NCBI GenBank assembly: GCA_947475225.1
Contig: CANJMQ010000028.1
Span: 1 to 44,881 of the forward strand
DNA: 44,881 bases
Direction of reading: 5' to 3'
Source of the DNA: Bradyrhizobiaceae bacterium
GTDB taxonomy: Bacteria > Pseudomonadota > Alphaproteobacteria > Rhizobiales > Aestuariivirgaceae
Shown here: piece by piece, positions 1-7,615 of the stretch
How the letters are laid out: every line of letters begins with the position of its first letter
Numbering within the stretch: position 1 is the first letter of the stretch
Position numbers and translations under genes: made by a program
The notes under the pieces: model-generated
What the model was told of the DNA's origin: nothing
The model's database searches: none
What the model saw: the letters and a program-made list of their open reading frames with translations, nothing else

Positions 1-154
1 CGCCTCAGGCAAGGCGACACGTTCCTTGGGAACAGTCCGCAAGCGCTCCTCCAAAGGCCTAAGACCTGTCGGATCGCGGGCGCTGCTCAGCGCCACTATC
101 GCCAGCCTCACAAGCTGGCACACCGCGCCGGGCAGCGCCCGCGCCTCCCTTTTT
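1..154 (+). ncRNA. 3' part of a probable structured RNA (identity uncertain, 6S-like possible)
   Basis: No convincing coding frame lies here, but helices are dense. Bases 15-19 (CGACA) pair with 67-71 (TGTCG), and 24-29 with 51-57, giving a rod-like arm. Two compact hairpins follow at 79-94 (GGCGCT/AGCGCC) and 101-119 (GCCAGC/GCTGGC), then a terminator. An irregular rod with internal loops is typical of 6S RNA, but I cannot match a consensus, and the 5' end lies outside the window. It could also be a long 3' UTR or another small RNA. Confidence 0.3.
125..154 (+). terminator. Rho-independent terminator
   Basis: GCGC-c-GGGC (125-133) pairs with GCCC-GCGC (137-144) across a three-base loop with one bulged C. 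A short C/T stretch and five T at 150-154 follow on the plus strand. It would end the transcript of the structured region just upstream. Bases 155-329 hold no other recognisable element. Confidence 0.5.
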
Positions 155-329
155 CCTTTCGGGTGACTTGTGCCACCCCCGGCCGGGATGACGCGCGCCT
201 GCCGGAATGCCGCTCCGCCAAAATCCTGCCGCGATTTCAAGGTCTAGCGGGACATTGTGCGCCACCGCCTAGTCTCGCGCGCCATGATTGTGTATGAAGG
301 CCCCTCGGGGCAGTTATGAGGAACGTCGG

Positions 330-752
330 ATGAGCTTGAAGGTGAGGAATGGACGCGGGCTTGCGGCCCTGGCGCTGCTGGGCCTGGCGCTGGCAGGCTG
401 CTCGGGCTTTCCGGGGGGCGGCAACAAGGCCGCCACCACCCCCGACGTGCCTCAGGTCATGACGGCCGCCGACATCCGCTCCACCCTCTCCGGCAAGAGC
501 TGGCGCTTCCAGGGGCCGAACAACACCGGCACCACGCTCTATGCCGACAATGGCACCTCGCTCGTCGAGGTGGACGGCAAGGGCAAGACCAAGGGCAAGT
601 GGATGACCAAGGACGGCCAGCTGTGCGAGAGCTTCGACCCCTCGCCGCCGTGGCTGCCGGGCGGTGTACCGATGAGCTGCTATCCGTTCTCGCGCGGCAC
701 CACGCCCAACACCTACCAGGCCGGCAAGGCCGTGTTCTCGCCTGCCGCGTAA
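330..752 (+). CDS. Small lipoprotein of unknown function (paralogue 1)
   Basis: A 140-residue protein with a lipoprotein signal: basic start (MSLKVRNGRG), hydrophobic core, lipobox LAGC with the acylated cysteine at residue 24. The ATG at 330 is chosen over an upstream one at 288 because GAGGA lies eight bases before it and it gives a normal signal peptide. The mature part contains TAADIRSTLSGKSW, a polar stretch, then GKW...LCESF. The same pattern recurs in the lipoprotein at 2309-2716, so the two are paralogues. The first of four plus-strand genes, upstream of an L,D-transpeptidase, it may act in the periplasm or envelope. I do not recognise the family firmly; it resembles short alphaproteobacterial DUF995-like lipoproteins. 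Confidence 0.8.
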   Translation: MSLKVRNGRGLAALALLGLALAGCSGFPGGGNKAATTPDVPQVMTAADIRSTLSGKSWRFQGPNNTGTTLYADNGTSLVEVDGKGKTKGKWMTKDGQLCESFDPSPPWLPGGVPMSCYPFSRGTTPNTYQAGKAVFSPAA

Positions 753-865
753 GGGCCGGCTGCAAGGCTGGGGTTCCGCCACATTTGAACCGTAGGCTCT
801 CCGGAATGATGGCCTCGGCAGGCGCGACCGGCACTGCCGGGACGATGCGTTTTGAGGTTGAGTTG

Positions 866-1558
866 ATGCTGTCGCGCCGACGCCTGTTGCTGTCCGGTCT
901 TGCCCTGGGCCTTTCCGGCCGCGTGGCGCTTGCGCAGTCCTACAACAACGAGGCGGACCCGTTCGGCGGCATGGGCAGCGGGCCCGATACCGGGGGCGAG
1001 CTCTTCGACCCTGCCCTGCTGCCGCCCGCCGAAAGCCCCATCGACTTTCCCGTGCCGGTCATCCCCGACCGCCGCATCAAGAAGAAATTCCGCCGCCAGA
1101 TGGTGGCCTTCGACGGGCCGGAAGACCCGGGCACGCTGGTGGTCGATCCCGACAACCGCTTCCTCTACCACGTGCTCGCCTATGGCAGCGCCATGCGCTA
1201 CGGCGTGGGCGTCGGCCGTGCCGGCTTCGCCTGGGCGGGCAATGCCCAGATCGGCATGAAGCGGCGCTGGCCACGCTGGGTGCCGCCCGCCGAGATGGTG
1301 CAGCGCGACCCGAGGGCGCGGGAATGGGTCAACGGCCAGCCCGGCGGGCCTGACAATCCGCTCGGTGCCCGCGCCCTCTACCTTTACGCCGGCGGGCAGG
1401 ATACGATGTACCGCATCCATGGCACCAACCAGCCGGACTCCATCGGCAAGGCGATGTCATCGGGCTGCATCCGCATGCTGAACCAGGACATTGCCGAACT
1501 CTACGACCAGGTGATCGTCGGCACGCCGGTCACCGTGCGTCCGTCGCGGGGCGCATGA
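866..1558 (+). CDS. L,D-transpeptidase, YkuD domain, exported
   Basis: A 230-residue enzyme that forms 3-3 peptidoglycan cross-links or attaches proteins to peptidoglycan in the periplasm. Residues 1-23 form a signal peptide with three arginines (MLSRRRLLLSG, cleavage after ALA). The YkuD domain starts at GTLVVDPDNRFLY. The active-site segment reads HGTNQPDSIG...SSGCIRM, with the conserved His, Gly-Cys and Arg of the family; the cysteine is the nucleophile. The ATG at 866 has GAGG eight bases upstream; longer upstream starts would bury the signal peptide. The TGA stop overlaps the next start (ATGA at 1555), so it is translationally coupled to the HAD gene. Family placement is secure; the exact cross-linking role is not. 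Confidence 0.9.
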   Translation: MLSRRRLLLSGLALGLSGRVALAQSYNNEADPFGGMGSGPDTGGELFDPALLPPAESPIDFPVPVIPDRRIKKKFRRQMVAFDGPEDPGTLVVDPDNRFLYHVLAYGSAMRYGVGVGRAGFAWAGNAQIGMKRRWPRWVPPAEMVQRDPRAREWVNGQPGGPDNPLGARALYLYAGGQDTMYRIHGTNQPDSIGKAMSSGCIRMLNQDIAELYDQVIVGTPVTVRPSRGA

Positions 1559-2256
1559 TGGCCGCCATCAGCACCATCGGTTTCGACGCGGACGACACGC
1601 TGTGGCAGAACGAAACCTTCTTCCGCATGACCGAGCAGCGCTTCACCGAGCTTCTCTCCGAACACGGCGCGCATGAGGTGATCTCGGCGAAGCTGCTGGA
1701 GGCCGAACGCCGCAACCTGCGCTTCTACGGCTTCGGCGTGAAGGGCTTCACCCTGTCGATGATCGAGACGGCGGTGGAGGTGACCAACGGCGAGGTCTCC
1801 GCATCCGTCATCGCCGAGATCCTCGGCTTCGGCCGCCAGATGCTGCAGAACCCGGTCGAAACCCTGCCGCATGCGAAGGAGACGCTCGATGCGCTGGCCG
1901 GGAGCTACCGCATCCTGCTCATCACCAAGGGCGACCTGTTCGACCAGGAGCGCAAGCTGGCCCAGTCCGGTCTCGGCGACTATTTCTCCGCCGTCGAGAT
2001 CGTCAGCGACAAGACGCCCCAGACCTATGAGCGCATCTTCACCCGCCACGGCGATGGGCCGCAGCGCGCCGTCATGGTCGGCAATTCGCTGAAGTCGGAC
2101 GTGGTGCCCGCCCTCCGGGCCGGAAGCTGGGGCGTTTATGTTCCGCACGAGCTGACATGGGTGCTGGAGCACGCGGAGGCGCCCGAGGCCGAACCGCGCT
2201 TCCGCCGCATCGCCGACCTGGGCGCACTTCCCGGCCTTCTTTCCCAAATGACTTGA
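1555..2256 (+). CDS. HAD-superfamily hydrolase (phosphatase-like)
   Basis: A 233-residue cytoplasmic haloacid-dehalogenase-type hydrolase. Motif I is FDADDTLW (nucleophile Asp and general acid Asp), motif II is in LLITKGDLFD, and the motif III/IV region reads KTPQTYERIF...VGNSLKSDVVPALRAG. The helical cap between residues 20 and 90 places it in the YjjG / phosphoglycolate-phosphatase-like group (COG1011 type). The substrate cannot be read from sequence. Start is the ATG at 1555 (a second ATG follows directly), overlapping the L,D-transpeptidase stop by four bases. It lies between an envelope enzyme and a lipoprotein, but HAD genes are promiscuous neighbours and this says little about role. 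Confidence 0.85.
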   Translation: MMAAISTIGFDADDTLWQNETFFRMTEQRFTELLSEHGAHEVISAKLLEAERRNLRFYGFGVKGFTLSMIETAVEVTNGEVSASVIAEILGFGRQMLQNPVETLPHAKETLDALAGSYRILLITKGDLFDQERKLAQSGLGDYFSAVEIVSDKTPQTYERIFTRHGDGPQRAVMVGNSLKSDVVPALRAGSWGVYVPHELTWVLEHAEAPEAEPRFRRIADLGALPGLLSQMT

Positions 2257-2308
2257 AGGCATGTGCCGCCTGTGGCACATGCGGCCAACCCTCCGAGGAC
2301 AAGACACC

Positions 2309-2716
2309 GTGAACGCACGATTCGTCCGCACCCTGACAGCCGCCGCACTCGTCCTGGCGCTCGCCGCCTGCGCCGGCCCCAAGGGCGTGCGCATCACCAA
2401 CAACGGCCAGTCCGCCACCACTGCCAAGACGCCGGTGCCGATCACCAACTTCACCGCCGAGCAGATCCGCGCCGCCATCAGCGGCAAGACATTCCAGTAC
2501 ACCCGAAATGACGGCAACGGCTTCGTCACCTACAACGCTGACGGTACCTTCAGCTTCCAGGACGACGCCAAGGGCGGCGGTGTTGGCAAGTGGACCGCCA
2601 ACGGCACGCAGTTCTGCGAGACCTGGGGCAAGTCCATGCCGGAATGCGGCGTGTTCAAGAACACAGGCGATGCCTTCTTCGCAGCCAACTCGCGGTTGGT
2701 GGAGATGAAGACCTAA
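2309..2716 (+). CDS. Small lipoprotein of unknown function (paralogue 2)
   Basis: A 135-residue lipoprotein starting at a GTG. The start is fixed by CGAGGA about ten bases upstream and by the signal sequence VNARFVRTLTAAALVLALAAC, with the lipobox cysteine at residue 21. Mature sequence: FTAEQIRAAISGKTF, then a Gly/Asp-rich strand pattern ending VGKWTANGTQFCETW. This aligns with the lipoprotein at 330-752 (TAADIRSTLSGKSW ... GKWMTKDGQLCESF), including the single internal cysteine. Function unknown. Its TAA overlaps by two bases the TAG of the convergent metallo-hydrolase. Confidence 0.8.
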   Translation: MNARFVRTLTAAALVLALAACAGPKGVRITNNGQSATTAKTPVPITNFTAEQIRAAISGKTFQYTRNDGNGFVTYNADGTFSFQDDAKGGGVGKWTANGTQFCETWGKSMPECGVFKNTGDAFFAANSRLVEMKT

Positions 2717-3366
2717 GTCTGATCCGGCTCGTTCAGAAACGCATTGGTCTGCCGCTCCGTGCCGATCTGGCAGGGTTGCCCATGACCCGGCAGGCACACC
2801 ACGTCGTCGCCGAGCGGATAGAGCTTCTCTTTGATCGACCGGATCAGCGTCGCGTGGTCGCCGCGCGGGAAGTCGGTGCGGCCGACGGAGCCCTGGAACA
2901 GAACGTCACCCACCAGCGCGAAACGGTTCGCGTCATTGAAGAACACCACCGAGCCAGGCGTATGTCCCGGCGCCTCGTAGATCTTGAATTCGAGATCGCC
3001 CACGGTGACAGTGTCGCCTTCCTTCAGCCAACGGTCCGGCGTCACCGGGCGCACGCCCGTCATGCCATACTTGGTGCCCGACTCCGGCAGCGCCTCGAGC
3101 AGGAAAGTGTCTTCCACATGCGGTCCCTCGATGGGGACGTTTAGTTTTTCCGCCAGTTCTGCAGCGCCACCCGCATGGTCGATGTGGCCGTGGGTGAGCA
3201 GGATCTTCTCGATCTTGACACCCGACTGCCTGATCGCATCGAGGATCACCGGCACGTCACCGCCGGGGTCGACGATGGCCCCCACCTTCCGCGCTTCGTC
3301 ATAAACGAGCGAGCAGTTCTGCTGGAAGGGAGTGACGGGGATGATGAAGGCTTTCAGCTGTGTCAT
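2713..3366 (-). CDS. MBL-fold metallo-hydrolase, glyoxalase II-like (YcbL type)
   Basis: A 217-residue zinc hydrolase. The metallo-beta-lactamase signature THGHIDHAGG (His59, His61, Asp63, His64) is intact, followed by PGHTPGSV, GDVLFQGSVGRTD and a final PGHGQP histidine. It lacks the long C-terminal substrate domain of classical glyoxalase II and so fits the shorter YcbL-type group. The likely chemistry is thioester hydrolysis such as S-lactoylglutathione-like compounds (inferred). It stands alone on the minus strand, stop to stop with lipoprotein 2. The start MTQLKAF gives the usual beginning of the first beta strand. Confidence 0.88.
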   Translation of the reverse strand: MTQLKAFIIPVTPFQQNCSLVYDEARKVGAIVDPGGDVPVILDAIRQSGVKIEKILLTHGHIDHAGGAAELAEKLNVPIEGPHVEDTFLLEALPESGTKYGMTGVRPVTPDRWLKEGDTVTVGDLEFKIYEAPGHTPGSVVFFNDANRFALVGDVLFQGSVGRTDFPRGDHATLIRSIKEKLYPLGDDVVCLPGHGQPCQIGTERQTNAFLNEPDQT

Positions 3367-3440
3367 GGCTCAAGTGCATAGCTGCGCCCCAATCGCCGTG
3401 CAACCGGCTTGCCCCGCGCGGCGCGTCCCTCTAGAGCTTG

Positions 3441-3456
3441 TTGAACACCAGTTCAA
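3441..3456. promoter_or_regulatory. Inverted repeat TTGAAC-N4-GTTCAA upstream of the MFS genes
   Basis: A perfect six-base inverted repeat with a four-base centre, 16 bases before the first MFS transporter start. Its size and position suit a transcription-factor operator. A related, less perfect sequence occurs at 35364-35376. No regulator is adjacent, so its use is a guess. Confidence 0.25.
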
Positions 3457-3471
3457 GTAACCCCTGAGACC

Positions 3472-4638
3472 ATGCCAACAGCCGAGAGCACATCGCGCAC
3501 CGGGATCATCATTGCCGCCCTGGCAACGGTGGGCGCGTGCGACATCGCCTTCGGCCTGACGCTGCAGCTGATCCCGCTCCTCATGAACGAGCGCGGTTGG
3601 CCGGCCTGGGCCATCGGCCTCAACTCAGCCATGGGACCGATTGGCATCCTGATGGTCGGGCCCTTCCTGCCACGCATCATCAGCCGTGTCGGGACCAAGC
3701 GCATCGTGCTGGTCATCATCGGCGTTTTGGTCGTCAGTCTCGCCGCGATCAGTTCACTTCCGGTGTGGATGTGGTTTCCGCTGCGCTTCTTCTTCGGTCT
3801 ATCGACAAGTGCACTGTTCGTGGTCAGCGAAGCATGGATCCTTTCGGCTGCGACAACCGAGAACCGCGGGCGGGTGATGGGCGTCTACACCTCGCTGCTG
3901 TCCGTCACCTTCGCGACCGGTCCGCTGATCCTGCCGTGGACGGGCATCCACGGCTTCCTGCCCTGGGGCATCGGCATCGCCTGCATCCTGCTCGCCATCC
4001 TGCCTCTCACCTTCGTCAAGGTGACGGAAGATGAATTCAAATGGCGAAAGGAAGGCGGTGGTTTCTTTGGTTTCGTTAGTCGCGCGCCGATGCTGCTGTG
4101 CGCCATCGCGGCGGCAACGCTGTTCGACAATGTCGTCATTTCCTTCTTCACAATCTATGGCATCAGCCACGGTCTCGACCTTGCGGTGGCAAGCCGCGTG
4201 CTGGGAATCGGCATCATCGGCAACGTACTCCTCTCCTATCCGCTGGGCTGGCTTGCCGACCACTGGTCACGCAAGAAGGTCATGGTTCTGTCTTCCGGGT
4301 TGACGGTCGCGCTGTCACTGAGCCTGCTCGTTGTCATCGACCACTGGTCGGTATGGCCCACCATGATGGTGCTGATGCCCATGGCATTTGCTGTTTACGT
4401 GGTTGGACTTGCAACCATGGGAGACACCTTCAAAGGCCCGGACTTGATGGCGGGCACGGCGGCAGTCGCCTCCATGTGGGGAGTGGGCGGATTGATCGGG
4501 CCGCCCGTCGCCGGTATCGCTATCGACCTCGTGGGCATCGACGCCATGCCAGTGACTCTGGCAGGATTCTTCGTGCTGCTGCTGGTGGGCCTTGCCTTCA
4601 CCGGCGGCAGGCTGGTGCGGAGTCGTCCGAATGGATAG
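3472..4638 (+). CDS. MFS transporter, YcaD-like (copy 1)
   Basis: A 388-residue inner-membrane transporter of the major facilitator superfamily with about twelve hydrophobic segments. Residues 1-10 are polar, and the first helix begins at GIIIAALATVG. A conserved VSEAWI follows helix 4, and a charged loop near residue 190 (KVTEDEFKWRKEGGG) separates the two six-helix halves. SEAWI is typical of YcaD-like carriers. Substrate unknown. It overlaps the next gene by eight bases; the neighbour is a paralogue, so the pair arose by tandem duplication. Base composition is somewhat lower in GC than the flanks. Confidence 0.88.
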   Translation: MPTAESTSRTGIIIAALATVGACDIAFGLTLQLIPLLMNERGWPAWAIGLNSAMGPIGILMVGPFLPRIISRVGTKRIVLVIIGVLVVSLAAISSLPVWMWFPLRFFFGLSTSALFVVSEAWILSAATTENRGRVMGVYTSLLSVTFATGPLILPWTGIHGFLPWGIGIACILLAILPLTFVKVTEDEFKWRKEGGGFFGFVSRAPMLLCAIAAATLFDNVVISFFTIYGISHGLDLAVASRVLGIGIIGNVLLSYPLGWLADHWSRKKVMVLSSGLTVALSLSLLVVIDHWSVWPTMMVLMPMAFAVYVVGLATMGDTFKGPDLMAGTAAVASMWGVGGLIGPPVAGIAIDLVGIDAMPVTLAGFFVLLLVGLAFTGGRLVRSRPNG

Positions 4639-5779
4639 GCAGCGCATCGTCAACCTGCTGGCGGCGATTGCCGCGATCACGGTGTTTGGCTTCACCTTCG
4701 GCCTGATGTTCCCGCTGATCTCGCTGATCATGGAGAGCCGCGGCATTCCCTCGCAGTGGATCGGCTACAACGCGGCCATGCACCCGCTCGGCATCGTGCT
4801 GTCGGTTTTCGTCATACCTTACGTGGTGCGGCGTTTCGGGGCAAAACGCGCGGTCATCGGCGCGGCACTGCTGACGGGTGCGGTGATCGTCTCCTATCCC
4901 TTCTTTCCCGTCTTCTGGTGGTGGTTCGGCTTCCGCGTGCTGCAGGGCTTCTTCGTGTCAATCCTCTTCGCCATCAGCGAGGCTTGGATCGTCCGGTTTT
5001 CGGAAGGCGCGTGGCGCACGCGCATTCTGGCGATCTACACTTCCATCCTCGCGCTGAGCTTCGGCGGCGGCCCGGCAATCATCGGGTTTACCGGCATCGA
5101 GGGGGCGCTGCCCTTCCTGGTCGGCGGCGCGGTGCTGCTGGCGGCCATCATCCCCATCTTCTTCGTCCGCGACGAGGAGGTGGACAGCGACGACGAAACA
5201 CCGCTCTCCGTGCTCGCTTTCGCCAAGAAGGCGCCGATCCTGCTCTTTGCGGTTGGCATGTTCGCCATCCTTGATGCGGCAAACCTCAGTTTCCTTCCCG
5301 TCTATGCGGTCAAGAAGGGCTTCAGCCAGGACATGGCGGCGTTCGCGCTGACTGCATTCGTGCTGGGCAACACCGTGCTGCAGTTTCCAATCGGCTGGTT
5401 GGCCGACCATTTCCCCAAGCGCTGGGTGATGGTGGGCTGCGGGGTGTTGAGCGGCACCTGCTCATTCCTTGTACCCATGGTATTCGGCACCTGGGCACTC
5501 TGGCCGGTGCTGACGGTGATGGGGGCGACGGCGGCAGGCATCTACACCGTGGCACTGGCCGAACTGGGCGAACGCTTCTCGGGGCATGAACTGGTCACCG
5601 GCACGGCCTCCTTCTCCACCATGTGGGGCGTCGGCGCGCTGGTTGGATCATTGGCTGCGGGCTGGTCCATTGCGGGTTTCGGCCCCGACGGTCTACCATT
5701 CACCATGGCGGCGGTGTTCGCGGTGTTCATCATCTCCGCCATCGTCAGCGCATTGAAGGAGCGGCAGCAACCGGCATGA
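4631..5779 (+). CDS. MFS transporter, YcaD-like (copy 2)
   Basis: A 382-residue paralogue of the preceding transporter with the same twelve-helix plan: ISEAWI after helix 4, a charged central loop (DEEVDSDDETP), and a matching C-terminal half (GTASFSTMWGVGALVG against GTAAVASMWGVGGLIG in copy 1). I start it at the ATG at 4631 (MDRQRIVN), which overlaps copy 1 by eight bases; an earlier ATG at 4592 would add a non-membrane extension. Its TGA overlaps the next start as ATGA. Substrate unknown; divergence suggests the two copies may have different substrates. Confidence 0.87.
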   Translation: MDRQRIVNLLAAIAAITVFGFTFGLMFPLISLIMESRGIPSQWIGYNAAMHPLGIVLSVFVIPYVVRRFGAKRAVIGAALLTGAVIVSYPFFPVFWWWFGFRVLQGFFVSILFAISEAWIVRFSEGAWRTRILAIYTSILALSFGGGPAIIGFTGIEGALPFLVGGAVLLAAIIPIFFVRDEEVDSDDETPLSVLAFAKKAPILLFAVGMFAILDAANLSFLPVYAVKKGFSQDMAAFALTAFVLGNTVLQFPIGWLADHFPKRWVMVGCGVLSGTCSFLVPMVFGTWALWPVLTVMGATAAGIYTVALAELGERFSGHELVTGTASFSTMWGVGALVGSLAAGWSIAGFGPDGLPFTMAAVFAVFIISAIVSALKERQQPA

Positions 5780-6735
5780 GCCAGAAGGTCTTCAGCTACG
5801 GCGCCGGCGTCCTCTTTGCGGCGGCCGGTGCAGCGTGCTGGAGCATGGCGGGCGGCCTCGTGCGCCTCACCCACGGTGTCGATGCCTGGCAGATCGTATT
5901 CTTCCGTTCCACAGTGGTACTGGTTTGCATGCTGCTGTGGCTGGGCCTGCGCTTCAGGGGTGACCTGGGGTGGCGCATGCGCGATGCAGGCGTCAACGCG
6001 ATCATCGCCGGGGTGGCAATCGGCACGGCCGGCCTCGTCTTCATCATCGCCATGTTCTACACGACGGTCGCCGACGCGGTTTTCATGACCGGCGTCTCGC
6101 CCTTCCTCTCGGCAATCCTGGGCTTGTGGATTCTCCGGGAGCGCATTCCCGCGATCACCTGGATCGCCATGTGCGTGGCAATGATCGGCATGGGCGTGAT
6201 CTTCTACGGCAATGCCGGCGGCGGGGCCTTCGTGGGCACGCTTCTGGCGCTTTATTCCGCCTTCTGCTTCTCCTGCTACGCGGTGATGCTGCGCTGGGGC
6301 CAGAAGACGGACATGTCGGTCGCCCTGATCTGGAACGCCATCTACCTTGTAATGGTGGTTGGTCTGGTCATCCTCATCCCCACGGGCCTTCGCGCGACGC
6401 ATGGCGTTCAGGACTTCGCTATCGGCTGGCAGAACTTCGGCCTCTGCTTCGTGATGGGGGCCGTCCAGCTGACGCTGGGTCTGATCCTGTTCACCATCGG
6501 CTCGCGCAGCGTGCCCGCCGCTCAGCTGGCGCTGATTGCGCTGGTAGAACCGACGCTCTCGCCTCTCTGGGCCTGGCTGGCGAGCGGGGAACTGCCGCCC
6601 GTCTGGACTTTCATCGGCGGGGCGGTGATTGTGGGGGCTATCGTGATTCAGGCACTCTTCGCCACCAGGAACAGACGCCATGCCGGAAAAACCAGCCTCC
6701 AACGAGCCAGCGAGTCAGCTTTCGACCATCCGTGA
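5776..6735 (+). CDS. DMT-superfamily transporter (EamA domains)
   Basis: A 319-residue inner-membrane protein with ten predicted helices in two EamA repeats: residues about 10-145 (FAAAGAACWSMAGGLVRLTHG ... LWILRERIPAITW) and 155-290 (ALYSAFCFSCYAVMLRWG ... ALVEPTLSPLWAWLASGE). The E-x-x-L/P-x-W signature occurs in both halves. Probably a metabolite exporter; substrate unknown. The start overlaps the MFS stop by four bases, and its last 56 bases overlap the start of prmB in another frame, so four genes form one transcription unit. Confidence 0.87.
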   Translation: MSQKVFSYGAGVLFAAAGAACWSMAGGLVRLTHGVDAWQIVFFRSTVVLVCMLLWLGLRFRGDLGWRMRDAGVNAIIAGVAIGTAGLVFIIAMFYTTVADAVFMTGVSPFLSAILGLWILRERIPAITWIAMCVAMIGMGVIFYGNAGGGAFVGTLLALYSAFCFSCYAVMLRWGQKTDMSVALIWNAIYLVMVVGLVILIPTGLRATHGVQDFAIGWQNFGLCFVMGAVQLTLGLILFTIGSRSVPAAQLALIALVEPTLSPLWAWLASGELPPVWTFIGGAVIVGAIVIQALFATRNRRHAGKTSLQRASESAFDHP

Positions 6736-7615
6736 TTTCCTGCGCTGGGCGCTGACCGAATTGCGGGCGGCAAAGGTCGTGCACGGCCACGGCACCACCT
6801 CGGCCATCGACGAAGCGGCCTTCCTGATCCTCGAGGCACTGCATCTGCCTGTCGACGACATCAACCCGTGGCTCGATGCAAATCTCCTCGACACCGAAAA
6901 ACAGAAGATCACCTCGCTCATCCGTAGACGGATCGATGGGCGCATGCCCGCCGCCTACCTCGTGAAGCGCGCCTATATCCACGGCATTCCGTTCTACGTC
7001 GACGAGCGGGTGATCGTGCCGCGTTCCTATATCGGCGAACTGATGTTCTCCGGCATCTTCGGCGGCGACGAGGCGCCTTTGATCGAGGATGTTTCCAACG
7101 TCGCCAGTGTACTGGACCTGTGCACCGGTTCAGGCTGCCTTGCGATCATCGCGGCGGGCATCTTTCCCCGCGCGGAGGTCGATGCGGCGGAGCTATCCGC
7201 CGATGCGCTCGAGGTTGCACGCATCAATGTCGATGAACATGACCTTGCGGACCGTGTAAGCCTGCTGGAAGGCGATCTCTTCGACGCTGTCGAGGGCCGC
7301 ACCTATGACCTGATCATATCCAACCCGCCCTATGTGGCGGGCGGCGAGGTGCAGGCCTTTCCGCCGGAATACGGCCACGAACCGGTCATGGCGCATCTGG
7401 GCGGCGAAGACGGGCTCGACCTCGTGCGCCGCATCCTCGCGGATGCCGCCGATCACCTCAATCCTGGCGGCGGACTGCTGTGTGAAATCGGCACCGGGCG
7501 CGAGCGCCTGGTCGATGACTATCCGCAGCTCGACTTCCTCTGGCTCGACACGGAGGAGTCCGAGGGCGAGGTGTTCTGGATCACCCGCGAGCAGTTGCTT
7601 GAGGCCGGGATCTGA
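6680..7615 (+). CDS. prmB: Ribosomal protein uL3 glutamine N5-methyltransferase PrmB
   Basis: A 311-residue SAM-dependent methyltransferase that modifies a glutamine of ribosomal protein L3. The helical N-terminal domain (1-100) is followed by VPRSYIGELM (113-122), characteristic of PrmB rather than PrmC, then SAM motif I LDLCTGSGC (145-153) and the catalytic ISNPPYV (NPPY at 215-218). ATG at 6680 has AGGAAC upstream. The first 56 bases overlap the DMT transporter, an unusually long overlap that still preserves both proteins. The stop abuts that of the convergent amidotransferase (TGA then TAA on the other strand at 7616). Confidence 0.92.
   Translation: MPEKPASNEPASQLSTIRDFLRWALTELRAAKVVHGHGTTSAIDEAAFLILEALHLPVDDINPWLDANLLDTEKQKITSLIRRRIDGRMPAAYLVKRAYIHGIPFYVDERVIVPRSYIGELMFSGIFGGDEAPLIEDVSNVASVLDLCTGSGCLAIIAAGIFPRAEVDAAELSADALEVARINVDEHDLADRVSLLEGDLFDAVEGRTYDLIISNPPYVAGGEVQAFPPEYGHEPVMAHLGGEDGLDLVRRILADAADHLNPGGGLLCEIGTGRERLVDDYPQLDFLWLDTEESEGEVFWITREQLLEAGI

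Noticed and set aside
5542..6702. Minus-strand frame opposite the DMT transporter
   Set aside because: Asp/His/Gly-rich shadow of a transmembrane protein.
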